A stretch of 64,000 bases of DNA from Kryptolebias marmoratus (GCF_001649575.2 NC_051443.1:7540839-7604838); one strand, 5' to 3'; positions 1 to 11,550 are shown, counted from the first letter of the stretch. The notes: generated from the letters alone by a model not told the origin. A program made the numbers and translations.

Positions 1-486
1 ATAATAATAATAGTCTTGATGGACACGCTGCATATGTTCATGGTTCTCTACATACCTTTATCTTCTCATTCTCATTGAAATGAGAACGTGGGTCCAAACT
101 CTTGACTGGTAGTGTAAGTCCTAAATGAGTGTATGTTTTTGTTTTGTTTTAGTTGGTTAGTTAAAATGTTCTGTTGAAAAACAAGCTGTGTTGAGAGTGG
201 ATTTCTTTTTTTAATTACAGGTGTATAATTTTTCCTCTGAAATTTACATGGCAAAAAGTTATTAATGTAGATCAGTTTAAGTTAATTTCTAAACAATTAC
301 TGTATTTTCTTTATGAATGCACATTTTAAAATGGGAATAAACAGGCATTACATCAGTACAAGACCTATGGCCAAGAAGCATTGTTACAAAAAATAATATA
401 CCAAACACAAATTTCATAATTGTTTTAAAAATGTTTAAAGTGGAGTTGGTTTTAATTAACGATTTATTTTGTCTTTTTTTTTCTAG
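1..486 (+). other. Partial intron of the left-edge gene
   Basis: AT-rich sequence with no credible coding frame, ending in a T-rich tract and TTCTAG. Read as the intron in front of the terminal exon at 487. Only the acceptor side is visible. Confidence 0.4.
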
Positions 487-647
487 TATCCCTGGAAACT
501 GCTAGGAGAGCAAAAAAGCATCCATGGTCTTCCAGAGAGGTTACCGCAGTCATGAGACATTTTGGCGAACACATTAAAAAAGGAAAACTGGCCACTATGA
601 TTGAATGCCAACAATGCAAGAAGGCTGAATATGTTTGGCCTTTTTAA
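487..647 (+). CDS. 3'-terminal exon of unidentified gene (partial, enters from left edge)
   Basis: A polypyrimidine tract and TTCTAG acceptor (ending at 486) open a frame that runs to TAA at 645-647. It gives about 53 residues: a basic stretch (RRAKKHPWSS), then MRHFGEHIKKGKLATM, then a CxxC pair (ECQQCKK), ending EYVWPF. An AATAAA lies at 696-701, 49 bases after the stop, so this has the layout of a last coding exon. The W/MRHF/HI/GKLAT/CxxC pattern resembles a C-terminal segment I recall from multi-copy uncharacterised teleost proteins, where the frame continues longer; here it stops early. That family link is recall only. The upstream exons lie outside the window, and a decayed gene copy is equally possible. 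Confidence 0.5.
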
Positions 648-695
648 TACTCAGAAATATCATGTTTGTGTATGTGTAAGGACATGGTCCTGACA

Positions 696-701
696 AATAA
701 A
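696..701 (+). promoter_or_regulatory. Polyadenylation signal AATAAA
   Basis: Canonical hexamer 49 bases beyond the stop of the left-edge exon. It supports reading that exon as terminal. Confidence 0.45.
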
Positions 702-975
702 GTTGGTCCTGGCAATTACTGATTGTGTCATGGGCGGAGCTAAGTACCTCATTATCGTTGTCCTCTTAATACAGCATTGTGTCAGGTGTGTGTCTTGTAT
801 TTTGATTTCTGATGTGTTTATCTAAACTTTGAAGTGATATTTGTGTTGTATAGCTCAAATAGAATTTTTTAAGATTTACTACATCTTTCTAGCATAAGTG
901 GAAAGTGGTGTCCGTTTAGTGTTGCAAAAAACTGGTTTGAAAAAATTGTCCTGCTAACTCAGCAAAACCAGTATA

Positions 976-1019
976 GGTGTGTAGGTGTGTGTGTGGGTGT
1001 GTGTGTGTGTGTGTGTGTT
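976..1019. repeat. (TG)n microsatellite
   Basis: Imperfect TG/GTG dinucleotide tract. The reading frames over it are repeat artefacts. Confidence 0.9.
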
Positions 1020-1022
1020 CCT

Positions 1023-1735
1023 TCGTTTGTCTGATAGCAAAGTATCTCTTGAAACACAGAACGAATTTTAATGAAACTCCCAGAAAGTACTCAATAATTA
1101 TACATTTACTACTGATTACCACACCTCAAGATCGCTGTCACAGTTCATCGACAATAGCCAACACGAAAATAAGTCTAACTTAGTCAGTTTTACAGCTACT
1201 GAGCTAAAACTTGGTGTGGTAGTAGCTAAGAGTCATCCCAAACACGTGTTTTGACCAGTACACACTGCGCAACATCTTTGCTTAAAACTTTGGCATTAAA
1301 TATAGCCGTCAACCCTGTTTGTCTGTTAGCAAAATATCTCATGAACCACTGGACGGATTTTAGTGAAACTCTCAAGAAGTAATTATTGGATGCGCATCTA
1401 CAACTCACTAAATTTTGCAGTCAGTCCAATTCAAGATGGCCACCGCAGCTAATCAACCTTGACAGTCACAAATGTGCCTGTAACTCGGTCAGTTTTACAG
1501 ATATTGCGCTAAACTTGGGGCGGTAGCAGATAATGCAAGATCTCACTTATTGGGTCAGCACTGGATGAGATTGAGCATAACGTAATTTACAAGGTTTGAC
1601 CAAAAGAGCTGTAACTCCGTCACTTCTCATCATGAGATGATCTGAGTTTAAATCACTGGTGTGAGAGGTTGCTTTCCTTAATGCTAGGCCTTTATTATTT
1701 CCCATTTTCCCCAAAATCTCCAATATTAAATGCAT
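1023..1735 (+). repeat. Dispersed modular repeat, copy 1 (forward)
   Basis: About two head-to-tail units of the window's dominant repeat family. Landmarks in order are: tgttagcaaaatatctcatg; a 'gaaccactggacggatttta' block; 'agtgaaactc'; 'gtacatctacaactgatta'; 'aagatggccaccacagcta'; 'tcagttttacagatattg'; and 'gtggtagtagctgagagtca'. Forward is defined here as this order. There is no conserved reading frame and no protein similarity I recognise. Confidence 0.8.
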
Positions 1736-3110
1736 TAATTACATTTTAGACATGATACTTTTATCACCAATATTCTAATTTCCTTTGTAAATTTTTCCTT
1801 TCTAATCTATAAGTTAGACAGCTCATAATGTGATGATTATCTGATTCACATTTTTTATTATGATGCTTCTCTATGATAAATAAACTTATTTAATCTTGTA
1901 TATCCCATCTTTAAAGGGGAAATTTAATAAAATGCAAAAATAACAAGTTTTTATGTTTTTCTTGTAGTTAAACACAATCGTTGAACAGTCCAGTGGTCCA
2001 TTTCTCTGATTTAAAACGTTAATGACTTGTTTTTAGAGTTTTTGTGTCAAAATCCCAAGGTGGCGTGATTGTGTGGGAGGTGGAAGGAGGTGGGGCCAGC
2101 TGCAGCAGACCGCTGTAAACTCTGAGAAGGTTACTGTCACAGTTTTTTATCAGGGAAAATGGAAGAAGAAGAAAAGGCAAGTTTTGTTAATAAGAGTACC
2201 GGTTTGAAAATAGGTTTGGGTTTTTTGTTTGTTTTTTTTGGTCTGAATGATGATGTCAGGAACTCAAGCCCCACATTTCACAAGGGGAAACATCAATCTT
2301 TACAGTGATCCATCCAGACAGAGACAGGTAGTAGATGTGGGTCTGACAGGCGGTGGTTCTTCTATTGACGGTTTGTATTTCAGACGATCCTCTTCAAAAG
2401 ATTAACTCTACAGTCAGTCTCCAGACTTTAGATTGTGATTTTCACCAGGAGCTAAACTAACCACATCCATCAAACCTTCTTGATCTTTGGGAAGCTGAAG
2501 AATGACACAGCTGTTAGAGTTTTGGGTTGGTTTATACAATTAATTGCAACCATTTCACCTCCACACTATCATTATTTACTAGTTACTGCCTTTTTGGCGT
2601 TCCTGTGTTTGGCACGTGATACATCACACCTCTGAGTGATCACAAGAAATGCAGAAGAGACCCTAAACAAACTTCCCATCACGCTCCAAGTTTTGCATTC
2701 TAATTAGATGTAATCTTTAAGATGACATAAAACCTCTGAACAGAATCATCAGGAGGCGGGAGAAGATGGAGATGAAGCACTGTTTGCCAATACAGTACAA
2801 TTAAGTGAAAACTTTTACACACTCTGGCTGCCAAAGTGTTACTAAATCACATTTCATACTGTATGTACTATATGTGAATGTATTGTATGATAACTGGATT
2901 GAATTGACTGTAATTGGGCTCAAATCTGACTTGAATGGATTTATTTTTGTTATATAATCCCCCAAGATTATAGAACAGAAATAATTTGTAAATAAACCGA
3001 ACTGAATTGAAACTGCCTTTTCTAAAAGTCTTTTTTTGTAAGGCTGACAAGTCTCTCTTGTTGAGTAATAAAACAAAGTACAACCAAATCAGGCAATCCA
3101 AACATACCTA
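1736..3110. other. Intergenic, no gene seen
   Basis: AT-rich unique-looking DNA between the left-edge gene and the 3' end of crybb1. Short frames on both strands lack splice context or recognisable protein character. Isolated AATAAA-like strings occur without an associated exon. Confidence 0.5.
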
Positions 3111-3185
3111 TTTTATTTATTTTTTTAATCTGGAGAATAAATAAAGGCAATCCAGCCATGGAGAAATTCTGTTTTTCACAACATG

Positions 3186-3191
3186 TTTATT
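3186..3191 (-). promoter_or_regulatory. crybb1: crybb1 polyadenylation signal (candidate)
   Basis: AATAAA on the minus strand about 190 bases past the stop codon. A second copy lies at 3112-3117. Either could be used. Confidence 0.5.
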
Positions 3192-6100
3192 TTTAGCACC
3201 ATAAAAAGTCACATAAACATGTCCAGTGTATTTGCTCTCATTCTGTCTTTCCTTTGGGATGGAGCGGTGATGGTGGAGGCCGAGGAAAGGAGTGGAGAAT
3301 TGGAGGAAGGTTGTCTTCTTCTTCTTCTTTTTTTTGGCAAGATAAAAAGCTACAATAGCACCAGGTGGCCTGCAGGCGTCACTCACTTGCTGGCGGAGGT
3401 AAAGGTGAAGCATCCTCTCTGGTGGAACTGCATGTCTCTAATACGGCGCATGGACTGGATCTGGGGCTGGAAGGCGCAGAAGTCGTTGTAGTGTCTGTAG
3501 TCACCGCACTCGAACAAGTACTGGTAGCCTCTGTATCCGGGGTACTGGTAACCCACCCAACTGAGAGACACAGAGAGGGGGAGGGGGGACAGTCAGTGTG
3601 GAGTCTGTTACCTCAGTGTCTTCCAGGTTCTTGTGATTTCATGTCATGGTTTGGATCCTGTCACTTAAACTTCATTACCTTTGCTATATGCCTTTGACCA
3701 TTTAGGGTTTGCAGAAGGTTTGGGGTGTCACTTCAGAGACTCTTGGGTAAGTTTTGGTGATCTTAAAACATTTGATCAAATCTATAGCTCTCCTAGATGG
3801 TTTCGGTGACCCATAGCAGGATGTTTGCGAAGTCTAATAAAACAAATTTCAGTGGTTCAGTGGGTATTAATGATTTTTGACTCTCTAATAGTCTTTTCGT
3901 GCCAGATTCTGTATTTAGAACAGAGTGAAGGCAGCAGAACTCAGAGAGGACAACCCAACATATGGAGGGACACCTTAAAGTGTTATCTTAAAGCTGTAAA
4001 GAAGCTGACTTTTACCGTGGTAAAAGTAACTATTGAGATCCTCACAGTAAACCATGGAGATTAGCACCGGGACTCTTCTTCCATGCTCGGACTTGTCAGC
4101 TGTTTAAGATGAACGATCATCGTCTTTGACCTCGAGGGACTGCTGATGACAAGTCTTTCATAAGGTCTACTGGCTATTAGGGAGATACACAATCTCATTT
4201 ATGATGTTCTGTGGGACTTAAAGGAAGGTTAGTGTTCGTGAAGCAGGTTCCACTGACCCGTTAGGGAATACTGGGAGAATAAGCTCAGGAGAGGTCCTTT
4301 ACAGGGGTATTTGTGATTCTTTTCTTACAATTAAGTGGGTTCTAAGCAATATTGGTGAAAATGATTTACATGTTACATATAGCATCACTAAGATGACAGC
4401 AGAGGCCCTTTATTAAGGTTATATTTGTCTTTGATGGAGCCACTGAGTTGCTTGTTGTTGCTCCGCAAAAGGTTCTGGCATTTTTAGGAGGCTGTTGGTC
4501 AATGAGGATCACTGAGATAGTTGTAGAAATCTTGCAGGAAGTCCTTAAGGGACAGGGACATTGAGACAACTGTTCGGTGTAGGGGTCTGCTTTAAAAGTC
4601 CGGTGATTATTAAGATTGTTTTGGGGCTCTTTAATGATCGGTGGTTGCTTTGGATCGTTCAGGGACTCCTTGGAAGAGCTGAACACTACTTTATAAAATT
4701 ATGGAGCTTACTGAATGGGTTTAAGACTCGTTTTAGATATTTCAAATAGCCACTGAACAGGCTCTTAGAAATCTGGTACAAAATCATAGCAGCCTTCAAG
4801 AGGAATACTGTTTATCGAGTGTCCTTGGGGGCCTTTGTTAACACAGCTTCACTTTAGAAAGTTTCAGTTGATACTACTTGACAATTTCTACAGGAACTGA
4901 AAATGTTTTAAAAGTTGTAAATGTATTACAGTCGACTTTTATGATGTTCTGGCTTTGCACTACCCAAATAGTTTTTTTTGTTTTGTTTTGGTTTTTTTTT
5001 TGGACCATTGGTTAGTCACCTACATCATCATTTACACCAAATGTGGTAAAATGCCTTTTGTGGGACTGGTTCTGAGCTGTCAGAGGAGTCCCACACACCC
5101 GTCAAACGCAGAAAGCTTCTTGTGAAAATGACAGCGTCTATCTCACTGGAAGGCTTAGAGGGGCGTTTTGAGTTTAAATTTAAAATGTTCAGTAAAAAAT
5201 ATTTTGTCCGCCTAAAGCCTTGTCAGATTGTCAAGTCACCCTACGCTTGATAAATAACTAGACTATCACATAATCTTGTTGTTTCCTCTGTTATGTTCAG
5301 GACCGTATTCTCTCCGTTTTAGATTCGGAGAACCTGCCTCCAGATGTTTTCTATCTTACAGCTTCTTATCTTCTGCCGAACGAAGCTTAGACCGTGGCGA
5401 AAGTCGGTAACCGTGTCCACTCACGCTCCTCCGGGCACCCTCACGCTGCCCACTCTGTCGCAGAAGCCGTGTGCCCAGAGGGTGGGCACGTCGTCCTCCT
5501 GGATCTCCATCTTGTTGCCCTTGAAGTCGGAGAGCTCATACAGGCAAATCTTGTGCTCCATGCTGTCCTGCAGGGAGGAGGCGAGAACATTTCGTCTGGT
5601 TGACTGGTGCCAGTTTATGTGTGACTCTACAGGTGGCGGTGTTGCTCTGATTTTGGAACAGAGGACCGTCACGAAGTGCTCGGCAAACCTGCTGTGTTAT
5701 GAGCCCAACATGGCACTGCTAAAATAGTAGGACTTTTAGGCAAACAACAAATGTCTTGCCCTCTTCCTCGGAACGTAGCTCATTGAATGTATGTTTCAAC
5801 TGTTGCACGTACCATACGGATGGGCCTGAGGGACATGAGGCAGTCGCTGCGGTAGGAGTTGCTCCAGGTGTCCCAGCGAGGATACTCTCCCTTCTCCAGG
5901 ATGAACATCTCCCCACGGAAGTTGGTCTGCTCAAAGGCAACGAAGCTGGAGGCGTGGGGGGAGGGTGGAGGGGGGGGGACCGGATAGAAGAGTGAGAGGG
6001 GAAACGACAGTAAAATGAAAGGTTTGGAGCTGCTTAAACAGTGTGTGTGTATGTGTGTGTGTCCACTTACGGGCCGCACTCCACAATGATACTACGCACT

Positions 6101-8263
6101 CTATCCATGCCACGGTCACACACGTTCATACACTCATTCTGGACCTCCATCATCCTGCCCTGGAAGTTCTCCTGATCGAACAGCATGATCTGCACAGAGA
6201 ATCGGTTTCAGGCAGTGATGCTAAGCAGCTCGGCTACAGTACGATTACAGAAATGCTGTGCGTTTATTTATCACGGTTAGCTGGTATGGTGAGACATTAC
6301 ACTGAAAAAAGGTCTAGCTCTTTTTTATGGCCTTTTTTTATGATTTATTCCTCATATTTGAATTATTTTTTAAAGTGAAACCCATAATTTAGCTCCTGTT
6401 CTGCGGGATGATGTCCGTTCATCTGTTCATACACTCTAAAATCTGACACGTTGTTCCAATTTATAAAATATGAGTTCTGCTAACATCACTTTATTTTGTC
6501 CTGGATAAAAATCCCTTGTTGCATGTTAGTTTGTTTTTTTTATTTACTAACTGATTGATCTACTTTGTGTAGCTGTTGGAATTAGTTACTCTATTTCAGT
6601 TGAATAAAATGGAAAGTTTGTGTTAAGCTGAACTGAATTACCTCACTGACTAAACTGCTTAGTGTAATTGTTTAATTGTTTAATCTGATTAGAGGTGTGA
6701 TCCTCTGAACGGAACCCGAACTAAAGCAACATTACTTTGAATTTAAAAGTCTATTTCAACCAAAACCAATGTGGCTTTTAAATCTGTTTAATCTAATCTA
6801 ATTTAAATGTATCTGATTTAAATCTGTTTTGGTACAACAGATGAATATTTAACTAATCCTCTAGTTGCTCCAAAATTCTCCAAAACTGTTGTTTGATTGA
6901 CAGGAACCCTTAACTCCCTGAAAATTGTTTAAAAAAATGTTTAAAATCCAGCAAAATATTGCATGAAAAACCCGACTGACCTCCAAAGCTAACATTCACT
7001 AAGACGATACATTTCAGTTTAACATATTTCTTGCAGCCAAGACGTATTGAACTCATAATTTCATTTAATCTTTAAGACTGTGATTATGTCAAAATGACAC
7101 TTAATAATAAGATGAAACAACAAAAAAGGCAAAATCCTGTTTTACAGTGTATAACTGATAAAACTTTAGGAAACGTCAGCACTTTTTGCATCTTGCTATT
7201 TGAAAGTTGTGTTTTAATGTTTAAGTTCTCCCTTTTAAAACCCAATATTATGCTAAATTAAAACCACGAATGCCTGTTTGACATTTTCTGAACCTCGGCG
7301 TTGTGGCCAATATGACAGACAGCTGCTATGTGGTAAGGTTTCCTTGGCTTTTGCTCATTCGGAATGGTCTTTGTAGATCTGGTGTTACAAGGAAATGGTT
7401 ATGTAACTACCAGTTCTAACCATACACTAAAAATAGGGTAAGCCTCGGCACTGCTGAGAACCATCCTTCATTGGAAACCTACCTTTTCACAACAGTCTGA
7501 TCACAAAGCTTTCAGCTTCACTCTCTGAGATCATAAGTCTGAATATTTGGATCCTAAAACCTTCACAGATTTAGGTACTTATTGCACACTGAGCTGACAG
7601 AAATGGAAATTGGTTTATAAAATATTTGTCTGAAATTAAGCCTCCTAAATGGATTTCTAATTGCCTCAAAACCTGTTGCATGGGATTGTCCCCCCCCCCC
7701 ATTATTGCCGGGTTGCGGCAGTGACTCACTCTGTAGGATCCCATGCCAGGCTCGCCGGTCTTGGTGGCCTTGCTGGTGGCGGCGGGGGCGGGGGCTCCCT
7801 TGTCCTTGGCGTCGGTGCCCTGGCTGGAGGCGGACTTGGCAGTCTGAGACATGGTGAGGGGCTTCAGGAGAGTCTGGGTGAGAGATGCGGCGAGACAAGG
7901 AGATGGACAGAAATAGAGGCGTAAATGGAAGTGTCAGGAGGACAGAGCGGGAGGGGGACATGGGGCTTGAAAGATGTTAACACTCTCTGAGGGCTTGTTG
8001 TTAGAAGTGTTTGGTATGTGTGTGATTTATACAGAAAACCAGTTGGGGTTTTTTTTTTGTTGTTGTTTCAGTGGGACTCTGGACTTCAGTTTTGGGGCTT
8101 TTCCATGAGCTGAAGGGAGACTCGGCTGAGTCAGGGCAGGGATCGGGCCCTGACTCTGGATGGATGCTCAGAGGTGTGTGTGTGTGTGTGTGTGTGTGCG
8201 TCTGCGTGTCCTTACCTGCGTTAGTACAGCTTGTAGTGCCGTGCGAAGGAGGCTGGCTCGTGC
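3186..8263 (-). CDS. crybb1: Beta-B1 crystallin gene, complete (6 exons, 231 aa)
   Basis: Structural lens protein of the beta/gamma-crystallin family, a major soluble component of fibre-cell cytoplasm that forms homo- and hetero-oligomers with acidic beta-crystallins. Coding exons on the minus strand are 7852-7730, 6189-6071, 5945-5813, 5567-5425 and 3560-3383, of 123, 119, 133, 143 and 178 bases. All four coding introns are GT-AG. The spliced frame is open for 231 codons plus TGA. The product has a 41-residue Ala/Pro/Lys-rich N-terminal extension, then four Greek-key motifs, one per exon, then a basic C-terminal tail. That layout, and the motifs [26 protein letters not shown] and [14 protein letters not shown], identify beta-B1. 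The human protein is about 252 residues, the difference lying mainly in a shorter N-terminal extension. Several conserved Trp positions carry Phe or Tyr. It is head-to-head with cryba4, as in mammals. Confidence 0.95.
3383..3560 (-). CDS. crybb1: crybb1 exon 6: Greek key motif 4 and C-terminal tail
   Basis: 178 coding bases from acceptor TCTCTCAG to TGA at 3385-3383. It encodes [17 protein letters not shown], then RHYNDFCAF and [14 protein letters not shown], and a tail ending TSASK. In the human protein, as recalled, the HYNDF and MQFH positions carry Trp. Confidence 0.95.
3561..5424 (-). other. crybb1: crybb1 intron 5
   Basis: 1.86-kb intron with no embedded gene. From about 3700 to 4880 the sequence has recurring short words (for example 'gactctt', 'ggtcctttac', 'gatcactgag') that suggest an old, strongly degenerate tandem repeat. 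The unit is not clear by eye. Confidence 0.5.
5425..5567 (-). CDS. crybb1: crybb1 exon 5: Greek key motif 3
   Basis: 143 bases, acceptor CCCTGCAG and donor GTGAGTGG. It encodes [15 protein letters not shown] through VGSVRVPGG, the first motif of the C-terminal domain, with the connecting peptide at its start. Confidence 0.93.
5813..5945 (-). CDS. crybb1: crybb1 exon 4: Greek key motif 2
   Basis: 133 bases, acceptor CCTCCAG and donor GTACGT. It encodes [16 protein letters not shown] through SLRPIRM. The residue after the junction proline is Phe, where the human protein, as I recall it, has Trp. The two Trp of YPRWDTW are retained. Confidence 0.93.
6071..6189 (-). CDS. crybb1: crybb1 exon 3: Greek key motif 1
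   Basis: 119 bases, the usual length for this exon in beta-crystallins. It encodes [16 protein letters not shown] through VRSIIVECG and ends in phase 2 before donor GTAAGTGG. A TG/CA microsatellite begins a few bases into the 125-base intron that follows. Confidence 0.93.
6190..7729 (-). other. crybb1: crybb1 intron 2
   Basis: 1.54-kb AT-rich intron between the N-terminal-extension exon and motif 1. I see no gene, tandem repeat or recognisable transposon, only a poly-C run near 7691-7700. Confidence 0.6.
7730..7873 (-). CDS. crybb1: crybb1 exon 2: start codon and N-terminal extension
   Basis: Acceptor CACCCAG precedes 7873. ATG at 7852-7850 sits in a good context (CTCACC ATG T). It encodes 41 residues rich in Ala, Pro, Lys and Thr, starting [10 protein letters not shown] and ending GSYR, followed by donor GTGAGT. 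Extensions of this type are typical of basic beta-crystallins and are trimmed with age in mammalian lenses. Confidence 0.9.
8173..8200. repeat. (TG)n microsatellite in crybb1 intron 1
   Basis: TG dinucleotide run starting about 11 bases inside intron 1 from the exon-1 donor. Confidence 0.9.
8216..8263 (-). other. crybb1: crybb1 exon 1, non-coding (predicted)
   Basis: Short 5' leader exon ending in CGCAG before a GTAAGG donor (8215-8211). The upper boundary is estimated from the TATA box. A non-coding first exon is normal for beta-B crystallin genes. There is no ATG in the leader. Confidence 0.6.
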
Positions 8264-8288
8264 TGGTCCCGTCAGAGCTCAGCCCAAG

Positions 8289-8296
8289 CTTTTATA
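8289..8296 (-). promoter_or_regulatory. crybb1: crybb1 TATA box
   Basis: TATAAAAG on the minus strand, about 75 bases upstream of the first-exon donor at 8215. This predicts a start site near 8263. A SOX-like ATTGTG lies about 35 bases further upstream on the same strand (plus 8330-8336), and a TGATGACG element slightly beyond. SOX and MAF-type sites are typical of lens crystallin promoters, but their use here is inferred. Confidence 0.7.
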
Positions 8297-8950
8297 CTCT
8301 GGCAAAGGCTAAACGTAGGGGCTCCCGGCACAATAGAAAGCCTCTCGTCATCACAGTTGGCCCGAGCTAAAGCCACCGGGTCGTCGCACCGCCTGGAAAC
8401 ACCGCTGGCCCCTCCGGCCTGCCCGTAAGCATTTCACTGTCAAAAGAAAAGCCCTGACCGAGGCATTTTTTTTTCTTTTCTGTCTCTGTGTCGGGGTGCC
8501 AGGCCCGTAAGCTATAGCTGTGTGGAGACACAAATGCAAAGGTTCAGAGGACAGAAGGAGGTAATCCGCTCTGTCACCTACACAGGCGCGCAGAAATGCA
8601 ACATATTCAGTCGCTTTGGAGCTCGGAACAAAGACGTGGGTCCCGACTCTGCGCTGGGGCCACGTCAGGGCTCACCACTCGTTAGCTGGGAAGGGCCACA
8701 CGAAAGAGAAAAACGGACAAAAATGGGGAGAGCAGTAAAATAAGGCATGCGTTGCTTAACACACTGCTGCCTTAAAGTCGAAGAACTGGAAGCAACCAAC
8801 CTGACTTTGTTTTTAGGCAAAAGGCAGCTTTTCAAAACAGGAAGGGGGAATTTAAAAATAACAACTTAACTTCTGGACATTGAAAAAGAATCTGCTAAAT
8901 TTGCTGTCTCTTGATGAAAGTATTTATCATGTGCCGCAAACAAAAGACCT
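8297..8950. other. crybb1 upstream region
   Basis: Unique-looking sequence upstream of the crybb1 TATA box, with moderate GC near the promoter. No gene is seen. Lens regulatory elements would be expected here, but beyond the SOX-like site none can be claimed by eye. Confidence 0.4.
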
Positions 8951-9825
8951 TAAAAGTCAGAAAAATAGATAAAACTCCGTCAATTTTAAAGATATTAACC
9001 GAAAACTTGGTGTGGCAGTAACTGAGACTGATCCTCAACACATACTTCAAGCGCTGGCGGATTGCGCAACAACTTTGCTTAAAGTTTTGCTATAATCCAT
9101 TTAGAGTAAACTCAGCCTGTCTGTTAGCAAAATATCTCATGAACCACTGGACGGATTTTAGTGAAACTTGCAAAAAAGTAATGAGCGGATGTATCTCTAT
9201 GACTGATAAAGTTTTGGAGCCAACCCAACTCATGATGGCTGCCACAGCCAACAGACCTTAGAAAACACAAAATAAATATATTTCAGTCCATTTTAAAGGT
9301 ATTGTGCTTCAGTTTAGTGTGGTTGTAGCTGAGAGTCCTTCCCAACATGTAGGCCTACTCTAAGTGCTACTTATTGCACCAGATCTTTGCCTAAAATTTG
9401 AGCATTAACTGTAGAAGTCAACCTTGTTTGTCTGTTAGCAAAATATTTTATGAACCATTAGACAGATTTTAATGAAACTCTCAGAAATTATTTATTTGAT
9501 GTACATCTACAACCGATTAACTTCTGGAGTCAATCTAATTCAAAATGGCTGCCACAGCTAATCAGCATTAGCCAACACAAAAATAGCTATAGCTGAGTGA
9601 ATTTAAGAGATATTGAGCTAAGGTTTGATGTGAAAGTAGCTGAGAGTAAGCCCCAACACATACCTTTGAGTGTGACATTTCGCAATATTGCACGAGATTA
9701 ATAAATAATGTTATTTGCAAGGTGTGGCCAAAATGGCTACAACATCATAAGCTGATCTAAGTCTGAAACTCTGGCATGAATGACAGATCCTTCAAGGAAT
9801 GGTAGGCCTTGAATGTTGAGTCAAC
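8951..9825 (+). repeat. Dispersed modular repeat, copy 2 (forward)
   Basis: About 2.5 forward units of the dominant family. The 'ctgttagcaaaatatctcat' block occurs twice and the 'gtagctgagagt' block three times. It ends with 'ccttcaaggaatg', the degenerate palindrome that often marks one end of family members. Confidence 0.8.
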
Positions 9826-10590
9826 ATGAATTAGTACTACTGTTTTTTTCATTTTATACTTCTTCTTTTTTTTTTTTCTGTGACTTTAACTACTTCAGTG
9901 TTCATTTAGCTATTTCAGCCTTTCCAGTATCTAAACATTCAGCTCTTTCGGGACATTACGGTGATGAGTATTGGTGTTTGTAACTATTAAACTTTTTTAC
10001 ATATTTACTTTGATTCACGGTTTTTTGCTCTCATAAATGAGCCAAGAACTTAAATCCTTTAAAACCTTTTAGCAACTGTTTTGCTCGTTTTAGCTTTTGG
10101 CTACTGTTCAGTAGGTTTTAGCTTTTATTGTGCTAATGGTTTTTGCTTTCGTTCTTTTAACTAAATGAGAATTATTTTTTTATTGTGGAGCTATTGTTAT
10201 TTTCGAATTCTCCAGCTCAAAAGCTTCAAAATGGAAATGATAAGAGGTTTGTTGAAATTTGGTGATTATCCTCTGGGATGGCATAAGCATAAGTTTGGGA
10301 GAGCGCCGGTTTCAAACACTCGGATTGGTAGTCATCTAGAATGATGTCATCAGGAATTGCAGCACTATATTTACCAAGCTTCATAATGACGTCAGATACT
10401 ATACAAAGGGATTTCCAGGCGCTACGGCAGCCGGCAGGGAAAGATGGTAAATCTTTAAGGACAGTATAAGGGTTAGAAGACAAAGGCTTATTTCTGAAGA
10501 CATACCTGTTGGAAAACTTTGATTTCGAAGCGGAACTGGTTTAGTTACTGGGATCACTGGATGGTGTCTTTATGGACTCATTCAGATCTC
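9826..10590. other. Intergenic, no gene seen
   Basis: AT-rich DNA with T-runs. The only sizeable frame (minus strand, 10226-10483) has no splice context or recognisable protein features. Confidence 0.5.
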
Positions 10591-10599
10591 AGTTACGAG

Positions 10600-10735
10600 A
10601 TCTCTGTGGGGGGGTTGACCCGGTGGTACAGAAGCCGCCGTCCAATCAGAGGATCAGGCGCTCCATCCACAGCCCCTGCAGCGTGCCCAAGTGTTCTTGG
10701 CAAGGCACTAATGCACCAATATGCCTATACATGAA
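10600..10735 (-). repeat. SINE-like fragment
   Basis: The block 'gttgacccggtggtacagaa ... aagtgttcttggcaaggcac' matches, from memory, the body of a common teleost short interspersed element with the 'GTGTCCTTGGGCAAGACAC' core. It is short and degenerate; the orientation is uncertain. Confidence 0.35.
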
Positions 10736-10785
10736 TGAAAAAAAAATATATAGAGCATGTGAAATATATAATAGAAAGGACTGGA

Positions 10786-10812
10786 TGTGTGTGTGTGTGT
10801 GTGTGTGTGTGT
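10786..10812. repeat. (TG)n microsatellite
   Basis: Pure TG dinucleotide run. Confidence 0.9.
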
Positions 10813-10934
10813 TGAGGTTCAAAAGGTGTTAAATAGGTGTGGATCGTTTAGTTTTGTTTGTTTTTTTAGCAAAACAAAATCAGTCATTCAGATCTGGTGC
10901 TTAAAGCAAATAGGTATTGTCCTAAAAAATTAAA

Positions 10935-11550
10935 CTAGCATTCTTCGGAGGAATGCACTCGGGCATTTAGTTGGGTGTGACTCTCAGCTACTGCCACGCC
11001 AAATTTAGCTCCGTATCAGTAAAACTGACTGAGTTGCAGCCAATTTTTTATGTTTGCAAAGACTGATTAGGAGTGGCAGTCGTTGTGAATCAGGCTGACT
11101 CCAAAAGTTGAACAGTTGTAGATGTTCCCCCTGTGATTAATACCCAAGAGTTTCATGAAAATCCATCCAGTTGTTGATTATATATTTTGCTAACAGACAG
11201 ATAGGGTTGATTATGACAGTTATTGCCACATTTTAGATACAGATCCTGTGCAATTTGTTAGTATTGACTGTATGTTTCGTGGAACCACTCTCAGCTACTA
11301 CCACACCAAGTTTTAGCTCAGTATCTTTAAAATTTAAAGAGTTATAGCCATTTTCCAGTTTCCTATGGTTAGCTGACTGTGGCAGCCATCTTAAAACAGG
11401 TTGACTCCAAAAGTTAATCAGTTGTAGATGTACATCCACTGATTACTTTCTGGGAGTTTCATTAAAATCTGTCTCGCAGTTCATGATATATTTTGCTAAC
11501 AGACAGACAAAAACACACACAAACACACAACCAATTACAAAATCACCAGC
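10935..11550 (-). repeat. Dispersed modular repeat, copy 3 (reverse)
   Basis: Two reverse units. It opens with 'ctagcattcttcggaggaatgc', the near-palindromic end. It then carries 'ctcagctactgccac', 'gactccaaaagtt', 'cagttgtagatg' and 'ttttgctaacagacag' twice, and closes in a CA-rich tail. Confidence 0.8.
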
